From contig NZ_JAPDHU010000002.1 in NCBI RefSeq assembly GCF_031921685.1, positions 1,736,001 to 1,800,000 on the forward strand: a DNA stretch of 64,000 nt. The letters run 5' to 3'. The translations under genes were made by a program, and so were the position numbers. The notes beneath the pieces are model-generated. The model saw only the letters and a list, made by a program, of their open reading frames with translations, did not search any database and was not told the origin of the DNA. Shown piece after piece: positions 34,100 to 42,450 of this stretch (within the stretch, counting starts at the first letter, position 1; the number at the start of each line of letters is the position of its first letter). Source of the DNA: Terripilifer sp031921685 (GTDB taxonomy: Bacteria; Pseudomonadota; Alphaproteobacteria; Rhizobiales; Beijerinckiaceae).

Positions 34100-35022
34100 C
34101 AAGTGCCTCCCTGTGCTGCTTCAACGCGCAGCCGCAGCGCAAGCAAAGCCTGCGACGCTGGCACGTCGGTGCGATGAATGGCGAAACTCCATCCCCGCGA
34201 GACGCAGATGGCCCGCACCCGGTCGCGATGGGCGGCCAGACGCGCCACATATTCAGCCTTGAACGATTGCGCCTCGCCGACGCGCAGCCGCGCGGAACTG
34301 TCGACATCGAGAAATTCGACATGCCCGGCGAACGGAAAAGTCTCCTCCACCGGATCGGCGATCATCACCACATGGCCCATGGCGCCACGAGCCGCCATGC
34401 CATGAACAGTCGTTTCGATCTCCGCCGGATCCGACAGCATATCGCTGATAACGATCGCCTGCGAACGCGGTGCCAACGCTTCTCGCGGCGGCAGTTCGGC
34501 GGCGACGTAGCTGTTGCGCTTTTCTTCCTCGATCAGCACTTCGGCAAAACGATCGACAACGTTACGGGCCGCGACAGGCCGCATGAGGCCGGGAATGCCG
34601 ACGCGCTCGCCTCCGCGCACCAGAAGATCGGCGGCGGCAAGACCGAGCACGACCGCACGATCGATCTTCGATTGCGCCGCCAGCGTCGAGACATAGGCCA
34701 TGGACGGCGAACGATCGACCCAGACCCACACCGTATGCGCCGCTTCCCACTCGCGTTCGCGCACATAAATCCGATCGTCTCGCGCCGAGCGGCGCCAATC
34801 GATCCGCGTGGTCGACTCGCCCCAGACGAAAGGACGGAATTGCCAGAACGTCTCACCTATGCCGGCCCGACGACGCCCATGGACGCCGTGCATGACCGTG
34901 GCAGCCACCTGTTTGGCGGCTACGACAAGACTGGGCAGACGCCGCGCCAGGGACAGCGCGTCGTGGCTGTGCGTAGCACCGAGCGCGCTCTCCTGCTTGT
35001 CGAGGAGACGGGCATCGACCAT
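34099..35022 (-). CDS. DUF58 domain protein
   Basis: 307 aa. The DUF58 signature is clear: HGRRRAGIGETFWQFRPF, then STTRIDWRRSARDDRIYVRE, followed by a VWA-like part with VWVWVDRSPSMAYVS, whose metal-site DxSxS is kept as DRSPS. DUF58 proteins pair with MoxR ATPases and are thought to be adaptors or clients in complex assembly. No membrane span is seen. It starts 3 bases after the moxR stop and overlaps the next gene by one base. Confidence 0.93.
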   Translation of the reverse strand: MVDARLLDKQESALGATHSHDALSLARRLPSLVVAAKQVAATVMHGVHGRRRAGIGETFWQFRPFVWGESTTRIDWRRSARDDRIYVREREWEAAHTVWVWVDRSPSMAYVSTLAAQSKIDRAVVLGLAAADLLVRGGERVGIPGLMRPVAARNVVDRFAEVLIEEEKRNSYVAAELPPREALAPRSQAIVISDMLSDPAEIETTVHGMAARGAMGHVVMIADPVEETFPFAGHVEFLDVDSSARLRVGEAQSFKAEYVARLAAHRDRVRAICVSRGWSFAIHRTDVPASQALLALRLRVEAAQGGT

Positions 35023-35025
35023 CCG

Positions 35026-36036
35026 TCAGCCAATCCTTTCCACGAGACGCTGGATGACCCCTGCGACCGTTTCACCCTCCGCGCGCGCGGCGAAGGTTAG
35101 CGCCATGCGATGCTTCAGCACCGGCTCAGCCAGCGCCTTGATATCGTCAAGCGACGGCGCCAAACGGCCACCGACCAAAGCGCGGGCACGCGACGCCAGC
35201 ATCAGCGCCTGCGCGGCGCGAGGTCCCGGCCCCCAGGCGATATGCTGCGTGATCTCCTTGTCGCCTTCGCCCGGGCGAGCGGTGCGCACCACATCGAGAA
35301 TGGCTTCGACGACACGATCGCCGACCGGCAGACGGCGCACGAGTCGCTGCGTCGCCATCAGATCCTCGGCGGTCATGGCCGCACGCGGTGTCGCTTCACT
35401 CTCGCCAGTGGTCTCGATCAAAATGCGGCGCTCGGCGGCGCGATCGGGATAGGACACGTCGATCTGCATCAGGAAGCGGTCGAGCTGCGCTTCCGGCAGC
35501 GGATATGTGCCTTCCTGTTCCAGCGGGTTCTGCGTCGCCAGCACATGGAAGGGCCGCGGCAGATCGTGCCGCTCACCGGCCACCGTCACATGATATTCCT
35601 GCATCGACTGCAAAAGCGCCGATTGGGTACGCGGGCTGGCGCGATTGATTTCGTCGGCCATCAGCAATTGCGCGAAGATCGGTCCGCGCACGAAGCGGAA
35701 GGCGCGCTTGCCGTCGGCCGCCTCTTCCATGATTTCGGAGCCCAGAATATCGGCCGGCATCAGATCGGGCGTAAACTGCACCCGTCGCGCGTCGAGGCCG
35801 AGAACCGTGCCCAGCGTTTCCACCAGTTTGGTCTTGGCAAGACCGGGCACGCCGACCAGCAGACCATGGCCACCGGCGATCAGGGTCACCAGGGTCTCCT
35901 CGACCACCTGGGTCTGACCGAAAATGACCGTCCCAATGGCGGCGCGGGCGGCGGCAACCTTTTCCAGGGCCTGTTCGGCCTGTCGAACCGCTGCCTCCTC
36001 GATGGAGACCGGCTGCTGTTCCGTCACCGCACTCAT
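35026..36036 (-). CDS. MoxR-family AAA+ ATPase
   Basis: 336 aa, the usual MoxR length. Walker A GVPGLAKTKL, Walker B LLMADEINRA, sensor 1 ATQNP and the family stretch GTYPLPEAQLDRFLM are all present. MoxR ATPases act as chaperones that insert cofactors or assemble complexes, working with DUF58/VWA partners, as in this operon. A strong AAGGAGG ribosome site lies before the ATG, and it is the first gene of the four-gene minus-strand run. The 273-base region upstream is shared with the divergent DUF1285 gene and holds a hairpin at 36152-36178. Confidence 0.95.
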   Translation of the reverse strand: MSAVTEQQPVSIEEAAVRQAEQALEKVAAARAAIGTVIFGQTQVVEETLVTLIAGGHGLLVGVPGLAKTKLVETLGTVLGLDARRVQFTPDLMPADILGSEIMEEAADGKRAFRFVRGPIFAQLLMADEINRASPRTQSALLQSMQEYHVTVAGERHDLPRPFHVLATQNPLEQEGTYPLPEAQLDRFLMQIDVSYPDRAAERRILIETTGESEATPRAAMTAEDLMATQRLVRRLPVGDRVVEAILDVVRTARPGEGDKEITQHIAWGPGPRAAQALMLASRARALVGGRLAPSLDDIKALAEPVLKHRMALTFAARAEGETVAGVIQRLVERIG

Positions 36037-36151
36037 TGTGCCTCCTTCAGGCAGCGCGAACCGTTCCTGATCCGCCGGATACGAAATTTAGGCCAGTTTA
36101 GAGGCCCCTCGCCGGTTGTCGATGACCGGGTCTTCACAATCCCGGCAGTTC

Positions 36152-36178
36152 GGGCGCCCAGCCACCGGGCTGGCGCCC
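36152..36178. repeat. GC-rich hairpin in the moxR / DUF1285 divergent region
   Basis: GGGCGC-C-CAGCC pairs with GGCTGGCGCCC with one bulged C, followed by TTT on the plus strand. It lies about 130 bases before the DUF1285 gene. It may be a leader structure or a terminator of an unseen transcript. Confidence 0.4.
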
Positions 36179-36309
36179 TTTGCCACAGGAAAATGCGCCG
36201 GATCGAATTCCCGGCATATTCTGCTAGCAAGATTGGTTCCCAATCGGGCATCCACAACCCAAATCATCCGTGATTCATTTGGCAGTGTTCACCGAAAGCG
36301 CGCGGGAAT

Positions 36310-36903
36310 ATGGCGGCAAAGGCGACAACAGGCGGCGAAACGGCGGCGGAATTGAACAATCTGGCCTCGGCCGCTCGCGTGGCCGGCGAACGCGGTCTGC
36401 CGCCCGTCCACCTGTGGAACCCGCCCTATTGCGGCGATATCGGCCTGCGCATCGCCCGCGACGGCACCTGGTTCTACCAGAATTCGCCGATCGGCCGCCT
36501 GCCTCTCGTGAAACTCTTCGCGTCGATCCTGCGCAAGGACCCCGAGGGCCACATGCTGGTCACGCCGGTCGAAAAAGTCTCGGTGGCGGTCGAGGACGCG
36601 CCCTTCCTGGCAGTCGAATGTCTCGAGAAGGACGGCACGCTGACCTTCCGCACCAATGTGGACGACCATGTCAGCGCCGACGCGGACCATCCGCTGCGCT
36701 TCGAACCGGGACCTTCGGAGGGCCTCAAGCCCTATATCCGCGTGCGCGGTGACCTCTGGGCGCTGGTCACCCGGCCGATTTTCTATGATCTTGTCGAACG
36801 CGGCGAGACCCGCGATATCGATGGCCGGACCATGTTCGGCATCGCCTCGGCCGGTTCCTTCTTTCCCATGGCGCCGGCTGACGAGATCGAGGGTTTGGTG
36901 TGA
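36310..36903 (+). CDS. DUF1285 domain protein
   Basis: 197 aa, full length for the family. Typical features are PPVHLWNPPYCGDIGLRIAR, then DGTWFYQNSPIGRLPLVKLF and LVTPVEKVSVAVEDAPFLAV, and a C-terminal RVRGDLWALVTRPIFYDLVE. DUF1285 is a small beta-rich domain of unknown role, common in proteobacteria and often next to the CoA pyrophosphatase and cca genes, as here. No signal peptide. Its stop overlaps the GTG start of the next gene, so the three genes 36310-38845 are one coupled operon. Confidence 0.92.
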   Translation: MAAKATTGGETAAELNNLASAARVAGERGLPPVHLWNPPYCGDIGLRIARDGTWFYQNSPIGRLPLVKLFASILRKDPEGHMLVTPVEKVSVAVEDAPFLAVECLEKDGTLTFRTNVDDHVSADADHPLRFEPGPSEGLKPYIRVRGDLWALVTRPIFYDLVERGETRDIDGRTMFGIASAGSFFPMAPADEIEGLV

Positions 36904-37583
36904 GCGAAGGCTGGATGGACGACCGCATCGACAAGGCTCAATCGCCGACCGCCGCCTTTACCGCGGCGGAGGTCGAGACGCGCGGACGTGACAAGCTGAG
37001 CCTCGAACTGCCACAGGATGCCTTCACACGCATCCTGCCGCGACGCGGCGACCACAATCTCAACCGCGAACGCTTTACCTATGACGGCCTAGGCAAGCCG
37101 GCCGCCGTCCTCGTGCCCGTGGTTGCCCATCCCCAGGGCGCGACCATGCTGCTCACCCAACGCACGAGCAAGCTGCGCGCCCATGCCGGCCAGGTCGCCT
37201 TTCCCGGTGGCCGCATGGATCCGGAGGATGCCACCCCCATCGATACGGCTCTGCGCGAAGCCTATGAAGAGGTCGGCCTGCAACCGGCCGATGCATTGCC
37301 CGTCGGCTATCTCGATCCCTATCAGACCGGCACCGGCTATCGCATTATCCCGGTGGTCGCCATCATCAAGCCGGACCTCGTCTACACTCTTAATCCCGAT
37401 GAAGTGGATGCCGCCTTCGAAGTGCCCCTCGCCTTCCTGATGGAGCCCGGCAATCGCCATCTGCATCATCGCGAATTCGAAGGCATCATGCGCTCTTTCT
37501 ACGCCATCCCCTTCGGCGACCATTACATTTGGGGCGCTACCGCCGGCATTCTCTATAATTTCTACGAAAGGCTTTACGCGTGA
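36900..37583 (+). CDS. CoA pyrophosphatase (Nudix)
   Basis: 227 aa with a GTG start inside the previous stop codon. The CoA-specific signature is kept: LLTQRTSKLRAHAGQVAFPG, then the Nudix box GGRMDPEDATPID plus ALREAYEEVGL with all Glu ligands. The enzyme splits CoA (often oxidised CoA) into 4'-phosphopantetheine and 3',5'-ADP. It sits between DUF1285 and cca in a coupled operon (the next GTG overlaps its TGA). The 60-residue N-terminal extension before the core is normal for alphaproteobacterial members. Confidence 0.93.
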   Translation: MSEGWMDDRIDKAQSPTAAFTAAEVETRGRDKLSLELPQDAFTRILPRRGDHNLNRERFTYDGLGKPAAVLVPVVAHPQGATMLLTQRTSKLRAHAGQVAFPGGRMDPEDATPIDTALREAYEEVGLQPADALPVGYLDPYQTGTGYRIIPVVAIIKPDLVYTLNPDEVDAAFEVPLAFLMEPGNRHLHHREFEGIMRSFYAIPFGDHYIWGATAGILYNFYERLYA

Positions 37584-38845
37584 ACGCGCGGATCATCGAC
37601 GGCCGGATCGAAGGCGCCGGCTTTCTCAACGATCCGAAACTGCGGCTCCTGCTCGACGTCTTGAATGGCGATGGCGAGGAAACGCGCGTCGTCGGTGGAG
37701 CGGTCCGCAACGCCCTCCTCGGTCAGTCGGTGCATGAAGTCGATCTCGCGACCACCGCCTTGCCGGCCGTCGTGCAGGAGCGATGCCAGGCCGCCCGGTT
37801 GCGCACCATCCCAACCGGCATCGAACACGGCACGGTCACCGTGCTTGTCGACGGCACGACGTTCGAAGTGACGAGCCTGCGCGAGGATATTGCAACGGAT
37901 GGTCGCCATGCAGTCGTGCGTTTCGGCCGCGATTTCCGCGCCGATGCGCTGCGCCGCGACTTCACCATCAATGCTTTGTCCGTCGATGCCTCGGGTAAAC
38001 TCTACGACTATACCGATGGCATAAACGACGTTGCCGCCCGCCATGTGCGCTTCATCGGCGAAGCGCGCCAGCGCATTCGCGAAGATTATCTGCGCATCCT
38101 GCGGCTGTTCCGCTTTCACGCCGCCTATGGCGAAGGACCGCCAGACCAAGAGGCCGTCGAGGCCGCCATCGCCGAGCGCCATGGCTTGGAACGCCTGTCG
38201 CGCGAACGCATCCAAGCCGAAGTGCTGAAACTGCTGCTCGCCCGCCGCGCCGCAGATGTCGTCGCCGACATGACCCAGGCAGGTCTTCTGGGGCCGCTGA
38301 TCGCCGGGGTCGTCAATGCCGCGCCGCTGGCCCGCTTCATCGCCATCGAACAGATGCATGACCTGCCCGGAGACGCCGTTCTGCGGCTTGCTGCCGCCTG
38401 CGTCCTGGTGGAGGAGGATGGAGCACGTCTGCGCGAACGCCTTCGGCTATCGAATCAGCAGGAACAGCGTTTGATCCAAGCGGCGGCGGCGGCCACCGCC
38501 CTGCACGGACGCAACATGCCGCCGCCGCATGGTGAATTGAGCGCTTTTCTTTATGTCCACGGACGACGCGCCGCGCTCGATGGCCTTCTGTTGGCGCAAG
38601 CGGCGAGTACCGCCCCCGCCGACGATCCGGCATGGCGATCGGCCTTTCATTTCCTGCGCGACACGCCGGAAATCCGCCTGCCGGTCACCGGCGCCGATAT
38701 TCTGGCGCGCGGTATCGACGCAGGACCGGCCATCGGCGCCACTTTGAAACGGTTGCAAGCCCTTTGGATTCGCGCCGGTTTTCCGCAGGACCCCGAGACA
38801 TTGGCCCGTTTGATCGACGAATCGATCACTGATTCGCGCCGCTGA
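37580..38845 (+). CDS. cca: CCA tRNA nucleotidyltransferase / poly(A) polymerase family
   Basis: 421 aa. The nucleotidyltransferase head has RVVGGAVRNALLGQ (the GG loop) and, at residues 53-55, EVD where most members have DxD. The motif pattern continues with EVTSLREDI, DALRRDFTINAL and the RNA-binding ARQRIREDYLRILRLFRFHA. The C-terminal part is the helical tRNA-binding body. The enzyme adds or repairs the 3' CCA of tRNAs. In this genome at least tRNA-Thr needs it, because its CCA is not encoded. GTG start overlapping the upstream TGA. The Glu at 53 is conservative and need not impair activity. Confidence 0.93.
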   Translation: MNARIIDGRIEGAGFLNDPKLRLLLDVLNGDGEETRVVGGAVRNALLGQSVHEVDLATTALPAVVQERCQAARLRTIPTGIEHGTVTVLVDGTTFEVTSLREDIATDGRHAVVRFGRDFRADALRRDFTINALSVDASGKLYDYTDGINDVAARHVRFIGEARQRIREDYLRILRLFRFHAAYGEGPPDQEAVEAAIAERHGLERLSRERIQAEVLKLLLARRAADVVADMTQAGLLGPLIAGVVNAAPLARFIAIEQMHDLPGDAVLRLAAACVLVEEDGARLRERLRLSNQQEQRLIQAAAAATALHGRNMPPPHGELSAFLYVHGRRAALDGLLLAQAASTAPADDPAWRSAFHFLRDTPEIRLPVTGADILARGIDAGPAIGATLKRLQALWIRAGFPQDPETLARLIDESITDSRR

Positions 38846-38916
38846 ACCGCCGTCACGCCCTGGTCGCATCGATTTCGCACGCTTCCCCCGACTCGCAACA
38901 ACCGCGGAGGCACGCT

Positions 38917-39186
38917 ATGTTTGCGACGTTGAACGCGGAGTTGAGTATGCGGGTGCAGCGAAAGTCGCCGGGCGAAATAGCCCAGGCGCTAGGCGAACGG
39001 ACGAAAAGCGCTGGCGGTTGGCGCCGCGAGACCTTCACCATGGCGCGCCCCGCCGCGCGCGCCAAGGCGCGCGAATGGTTCGACCGCTTCCCCAAGGCTG
39101 CCTATATGACCGAAATCGAATTCTGGCGTGAGCTGGAGGACGGCCGCATCGAATTCACCATCCGGCGGTTGCCGACGGCGGACTGA
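38917..39186 (+). CDS. Small conserved hypothetical protein
   Basis: 89 aa with a strong GGAGG ribosome site. It has a basic helical start (MRVQRKSPGEIAQALGERTK) and a Trp/Phe-rich section ARAKAREWFDRFPKAAYMTE ending FWRELEDGRIEFTIRRL. Soluble, no signal peptide. I do not know a family name. It lies 70 bases after cca and 4 bases before the TPR gene, so it is co-transcribed with the latter. Confidence 0.7.
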   Translation: MFATLNAELSMRVQRKSPGEIAQALGERTKSAGGWRRETFTMARPAARAKAREWFDRFPKAAYMTEIEFWRELEDGRIEFTIRRLPTAD

Positions 39187-39190
39187 GCGG

Positions 39191-40537
39191 ATGTTCCGCG
39201 ACGCGCAAGGTCTCGAACTCACCTGTGCTTCGGCCACGGCCGCCGCCGCCTATGATCACACCATCGACGGCTATTTGCTCAACCGTTTCAATGTCTCGCA
39301 ACGGTTGAAATCCTGCCTCGCCGAAGATCCCGACTTCTGCATGGCGCATGTCTTGCGCAGCGCCTTTTCGATGATGTCGTTCAACGAGACCAATGTGGAC
39401 TTCGCCCGCACGTCGCTGGCGAAGGCTCAGACACTCGCGCCACGCACCAGCCCGCGTGAACAGGCCCATGTCGCGGCTCTCAGCCATTGGATATCAGGCG
39501 AGCATGACCGCACGCTCGCCGCCTGGAGCGCCATCGCAACGCAATGGCCGCACGACATCCTCGCTTTCCGCATGCACCATTTGCTGGGCTTCTGGTGCGG
39601 CCGGCCGGAACTGTTGTTCGCGCAAGCGGAAACAACCTTATCGCATTACGGTCGGGAGCTTCCCGCCTACGGCACGGTGCTGGCTTGCCGCGCGTTCGCC
39701 CATGAGGAGTGCGGCAGCTATCTGATCGCCGAGAATTGCGCCCGCGAAGCCATCGCCATCGACGCAACCGACGTGTGGGCCACCCATGCCCTCGCCCATG
39801 TCTTCGAAATGCAGGGGCGCCGCGCGGAAGGTATCGCTTTTCTCTCGGCGATGGAGCCGCATTGGGAAGGCGGCAACAATCTGCTCCATCATTTGTGGTG
39901 GCACCGCGCGCTCTATCATATCGAACGCGCGGAATTCGATGAGACACTACGCCTTTACGATGATCGCTTCCGCGATCTCAATTCGATCACCACCACCGCC
40001 ATGCCCGATCTCTACATCGACATTCAGAATGCCGCCTCGGCGCTCTGGCGCTTAGAACGGCAGGGCATCGATGTCGGCGACCGCTGGCAGGAAATCGCGG
40101 CGAAAGCGCAACCGCGCATCGGCGATTGCCGCAATCCTTTCACCCTGCCCCATTGGGTACTGGCGCTGGCCCGCGCCGGCCATCATGCCGAGGCGGTCCA
40201 TTTCATCAAAGGCATGGAGGATTTCGTGCTGCGCAATGTCGGCGACCTCTCGCCGCTCGTGCGCACCATCGCGCTGCCGCTCTGCAAAGCCATCCTTGCC
40301 CAGGCAGACGGACGATCGAGAGAAGCGATCGACTTGATGCGCCCGGTACTGCCCACCATGCACCGCCTTGGCGGCAGTCACGCGCAGCAGGATCTCCTGG
40401 AACAGATGTTCCTCAGCTTCGCCGAGAGCGCCGGCTCGGATGCGGATCAGACGCTGATCCTGGAACGGATTCGCGGCCGCCGCGCACTGCCGCCTGAACG
40501 CAGCATCGGCTGGCGCGAGGCCGCGCGCTCGCACTAG
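39191..40537 (+). CDS. TPR-repeat protein (TTC38-like)
   Basis: 448 aa from the ATG at 39191, 4 bases after the preceding stop; an in-frame start at 39128 overlaps that gene and is not used. The chain is a run of helix pairs of TPR type: YDHTIDGYLLNRFNVSQRL, EDPDFCMAHVLRSAFSMMS, then HHLLGFWCGRPELLFAQAET, TDVWATHALAHVFEMQGRRA and NNLLHHLWWHRALYHIERAE. The conserved HALAHV and HLWWHRAL blocks are those of the tetratricopeptide repeat protein 38 family, of unknown function. Cytoplasmic. A 16-bp hairpin follows the stop directly. Confidence 0.85.
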   Translation: MFRDAQGLELTCASATAAAAYDHTIDGYLLNRFNVSQRLKSCLAEDPDFCMAHVLRSAFSMMSFNETNVDFARTSLAKAQTLAPRTSPREQAHVAALSHWISGEHDRTLAAWSAIATQWPHDILAFRMHHLLGFWCGRPELLFAQAETTLSHYGRELPAYGTVLACRAFAHEECGSYLIAENCAREAIAIDATDVWATHALAHVFEMQGRRAEGIAFLSAMEPHWEGGNNLLHHLWWHRALYHIERAEFDETLRLYDDRFRDLNSITTTAMPDLYIDIQNAASALWRLERQGIDVGDRWQEIAAKAQPRIGDCRNPFTLPHWVLALARAGHHAEAVHFIKGMEDFVLRNVGDLSPLVRTIALPLCKAILAQADGRSREAIDLMRPVLPTMHRLGGSHAQQDLLEQMFLSFAESAGSDADQTLILERIRGRRALPPERSIGWREAARSH

Positions 40538-40572
40538 AGTCTTTCACCGTTTCTTTGAAACGGTGAAAGACT
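40538..40572 (+). repeat. Perfect 16-bp hairpin after the TPR gene
   Basis: AGTCTTTCACCGTTTC pairs fully with GAAACGGTGAAAGACT over a three-T loop, starting right after the stop codon. No T-run follows. It may end the transcript or belong to the repeat next to it. Confidence 0.75.
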
Positions 40573-40636
40573 TCAGGCTCTTGTTTTGACGCGTTTTCTT
40601 CACGCGAACCGGTATCCACTTCGCTCGAAAACGCTT
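40573..40636. repeat. Intergenic repeat of a type common in Hyphomicrobiales
   Basis: The stretch contains GTTTTGACGCGTTTTCTTC, CGCGAACCGGTATCCACTTC and GCTCGAAAACGCT, which I recognise from memory as an often repeated intergenic element in rhizobial genomes. Only one copy is seen in this window. It separates the convergent TPR and SDR genes. Confidence 0.6.
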
Positions 40637-41415
40637 TAAAGATCGTTGGTCACGTCAGGCGTTTTCCAGGCGATGTGCTGGCCGCCGTCAACGGCGATCA
40701 TCTGGCCGGTCACGCTGCGCGCCCGCGCCAGATAGGCCACCGCATCCGCCACATCTTCCGCCGCGACCGCCTGTTCAAGCGGAATGTTGGCCGCCTCGCG
40801 CTCGAAACCGTCGGTGCCGTCCATGACGTTGGGAAAGACTGGACCCGGCCCCACCGCATTGACGCGCAGGCGCGGCGCGAAAGCCTGCGCCATGGTCTGC
40901 GTCGCCGTCCACAGCGCCGCCTTGGTCAGTGTGTAACTGAAGAAATGCGGATTGAGACGCCAGACGCGTTGATCGGCGATGTTGACGATCGCGCCGGTCG
41001 CACCTTCAGGCAAAGCCTGCGCCATCAGCGCCGCCAGCGCACACGGTGCGCGCAGGTTGACCGCCATCGCTCGATCGAAAAAGTCCGTATCGAAAGTCGC
41101 CGGCGTATCTTGTTCGAACAAAGAGGCATTGTTGATGAGCAGCGTCACGCCGCCAAAAGTGCGGGCTGCTTGCTCGAAGACCAGAGCCGGCGCCGGCGTC
41201 TCCATCAGATCGGCCACGATGACATGGGCACGCCCACCCGCCTGTACGATGTCACGCGCCAATAGCTCCGCCTCGGCATACGAGCGCTCCGAGGCATGCA
41301 GTGCCAGGGCATAGCCCTCCTGCGCCAACCGTTTCGAAATGGCCCGGCCGATTCGCCGCGCCGCGCCTGTCACGAGCGCAACGCCCGCCCCCGTCGTCTG
41401 CTCCACTGTCACCAT
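40636..41415 (-). CDS. SDR oxidoreductase, pteridine-reductase-like (FolM/PTR1 type)
   Basis: 259 aa. The NADPH site has TGAARRIGRAISKRL, where the Arg pair is typical of pteridine reductases. The catalytic set is Asp in NIADQRVWR (in place of the usual SDR Ser), then Tyr and Lys in SYTLTKAAL; Asp precedes Tyr by 13 residues, the same spacing as in PTR1. A role in reducing dihydromonapterin, dihydrobiopterin or folate-type pterins is therefore likely, though many such SDRs are untested. Cytoplasmic. It is convergent with the TPR gene and divergent from the porin gene. Confidence 0.85.
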   Translation of the reverse strand: MVTVEQTTGAGVALVTGAARRIGRAISKRLAQEGYALALHASERSYAEAELLARDIVQAGGRAHVIVADLMETPAPALVFEQAARTFGGVTLLINNASLFEQDTPATFDTDFFDRAMAVNLRAPCALAALMAQALPEGATGAIVNIADQRVWRLNPHFFSYTLTKAALWTATQTMAQAFAPRLRVNAVGPGPVFPNVMDGTDGFEREAANIPLEQAVAAEDVADAVAYLARARSVTGQMIAVDGGQHIAWKTPDVTNDL

Positions 41416-41710
41416 CTATCCGCCGCCTGCGGCGCCTTTCCCATCTTCTGCCATCACCGGGCCACAATAGCGGCAAGTACCACGAATTCGACAGCGAAGA
41501 TGGGCGGGATTTCACAGCAGCGGGATTTTTCCCGTCCGCAGGGGCCACAAACGGCAGGCGCGCCGGCCTCATCCAAGGCAGAGACGGCACGAAATCTCCC
41601 CGAACCTGCACGATTACGACCGATTCAGCGACACATTCCACTGGCCAAGTGACGATCGTCATCCGGTGCCGCGAGCGGGCCTGATGCGGATTCGGAATTG
41701 GAGAGACGGA

Positions 41711-42397
41711 ATGAAAAAGTATTCGGTTGCGACGGCCGCGGTCGCGCTTGTGATGATAAGCGGAGCTGCGCTGGCGGCCGACCTGCCCCGCCGTGTTGAA
41801 CCCGCTCCGCCGCCGGCCCCCATCTTCACCCAGCCCGCTTTCACCTGGACAGGTTTCTACGCCGGTCTTTCCGGCGGCGGCGCTTTCGGCCGTCTCGGCC
41901 GCGGCTCGAACGATTTCGGCTCCGCCAGTGGCGGCATGGTCGGCGGTACGCTTGGCTACAACTATCAGGTCAACAACATGTTCGTCGTCGGTCTTGAAGG
42001 CGACATGAGCTGGGCCGGCATGACCGCCAACCGCACCCTGCCCGGACCGATCTTCATGCGTGCCAAGATGAACAGCTTCGCCACAATCCGCGCGCGCGCC
42101 GGCGTCGTCGCCTTCGATCGCACGTTGCTCTACATCACCGGCGGTTACGCAGGCGGCAACATCAACTCGACGATCACCGACACCACCGTTCCGGCGGTTT
42201 ACTCGGCCAATTCCTGGCGTAACGGCTGGGTGATCGGCGGTGGCGTCGAATATGCGATCAACCGCAACATCTCCGCCAAAGCCGAATATCTCTACACCCA
42301 GGTCGGCAACAACAATAACGGTGGCGTGGTCCCGATCGTCAGCAACTCGGGCTATCGCGGCTCGATCATCCGCGCTGGTCTGAACTACCGCTTCTAG
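41711..42397 (+). CDS. Omp25/Omp31-type outer-membrane beta-barrel protein
   Basis: 228 aa from the ATG at 41711 with a GGAGAGACGG ribosome site. Signal peptide residues 1-22 (AVALVMISGAALA). The mature start ADLPRRVEPAPPPAPIF and FTWTGFYAGLSGGGAFG is the hallmark of this Hyphomicrobiales family, followed by eight-strand barrel blocks (GGTLGYNYQVNNMFVVGLEG, then ISAKAEYLYTQVG and IIRAGLNYRF with terminal Phe). These are abundant surface barrels linked to envelope stability. A strong terminator follows the stop. Confidence 0.93.
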   Translation: MKKYSVATAAVALVMISGAALAADLPRRVEPAPPPAPIFTQPAFTWTGFYAGLSGGGAFGRLGRGSNDFGSASGGMVGGTLGYNYQVNNMFVVGLEGDMSWAGMTANRTLPGPIFMRAKMNSFATIRARAGVVAFDRTLLYITGGYAGGNINSTITDTTVPAVYSANSWRNGWVIGGGVEYAINRNISAKAEYLYTQVGNNNNGGVVPIVSNSGYRGSIIRAGLNYRF

Positions 42398-42414
42398 GAA
42401 GCCAACGCCCAACA

Positions 42415-42446
42415 AAGAACCGGCGACTTCGATCGCCGGTTCTTTT
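42415..42446. terminator. Terminator between the porin and rlmJ genes
   Basis: AAGAACCGGCGA pairs with TCGCCGGTTCTT over a 6-base loop (12-bp stem) with four T on the plus strand. It can serve both convergent genes. Confidence 0.85.
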
Positions 42447-42450
42447 GTAT

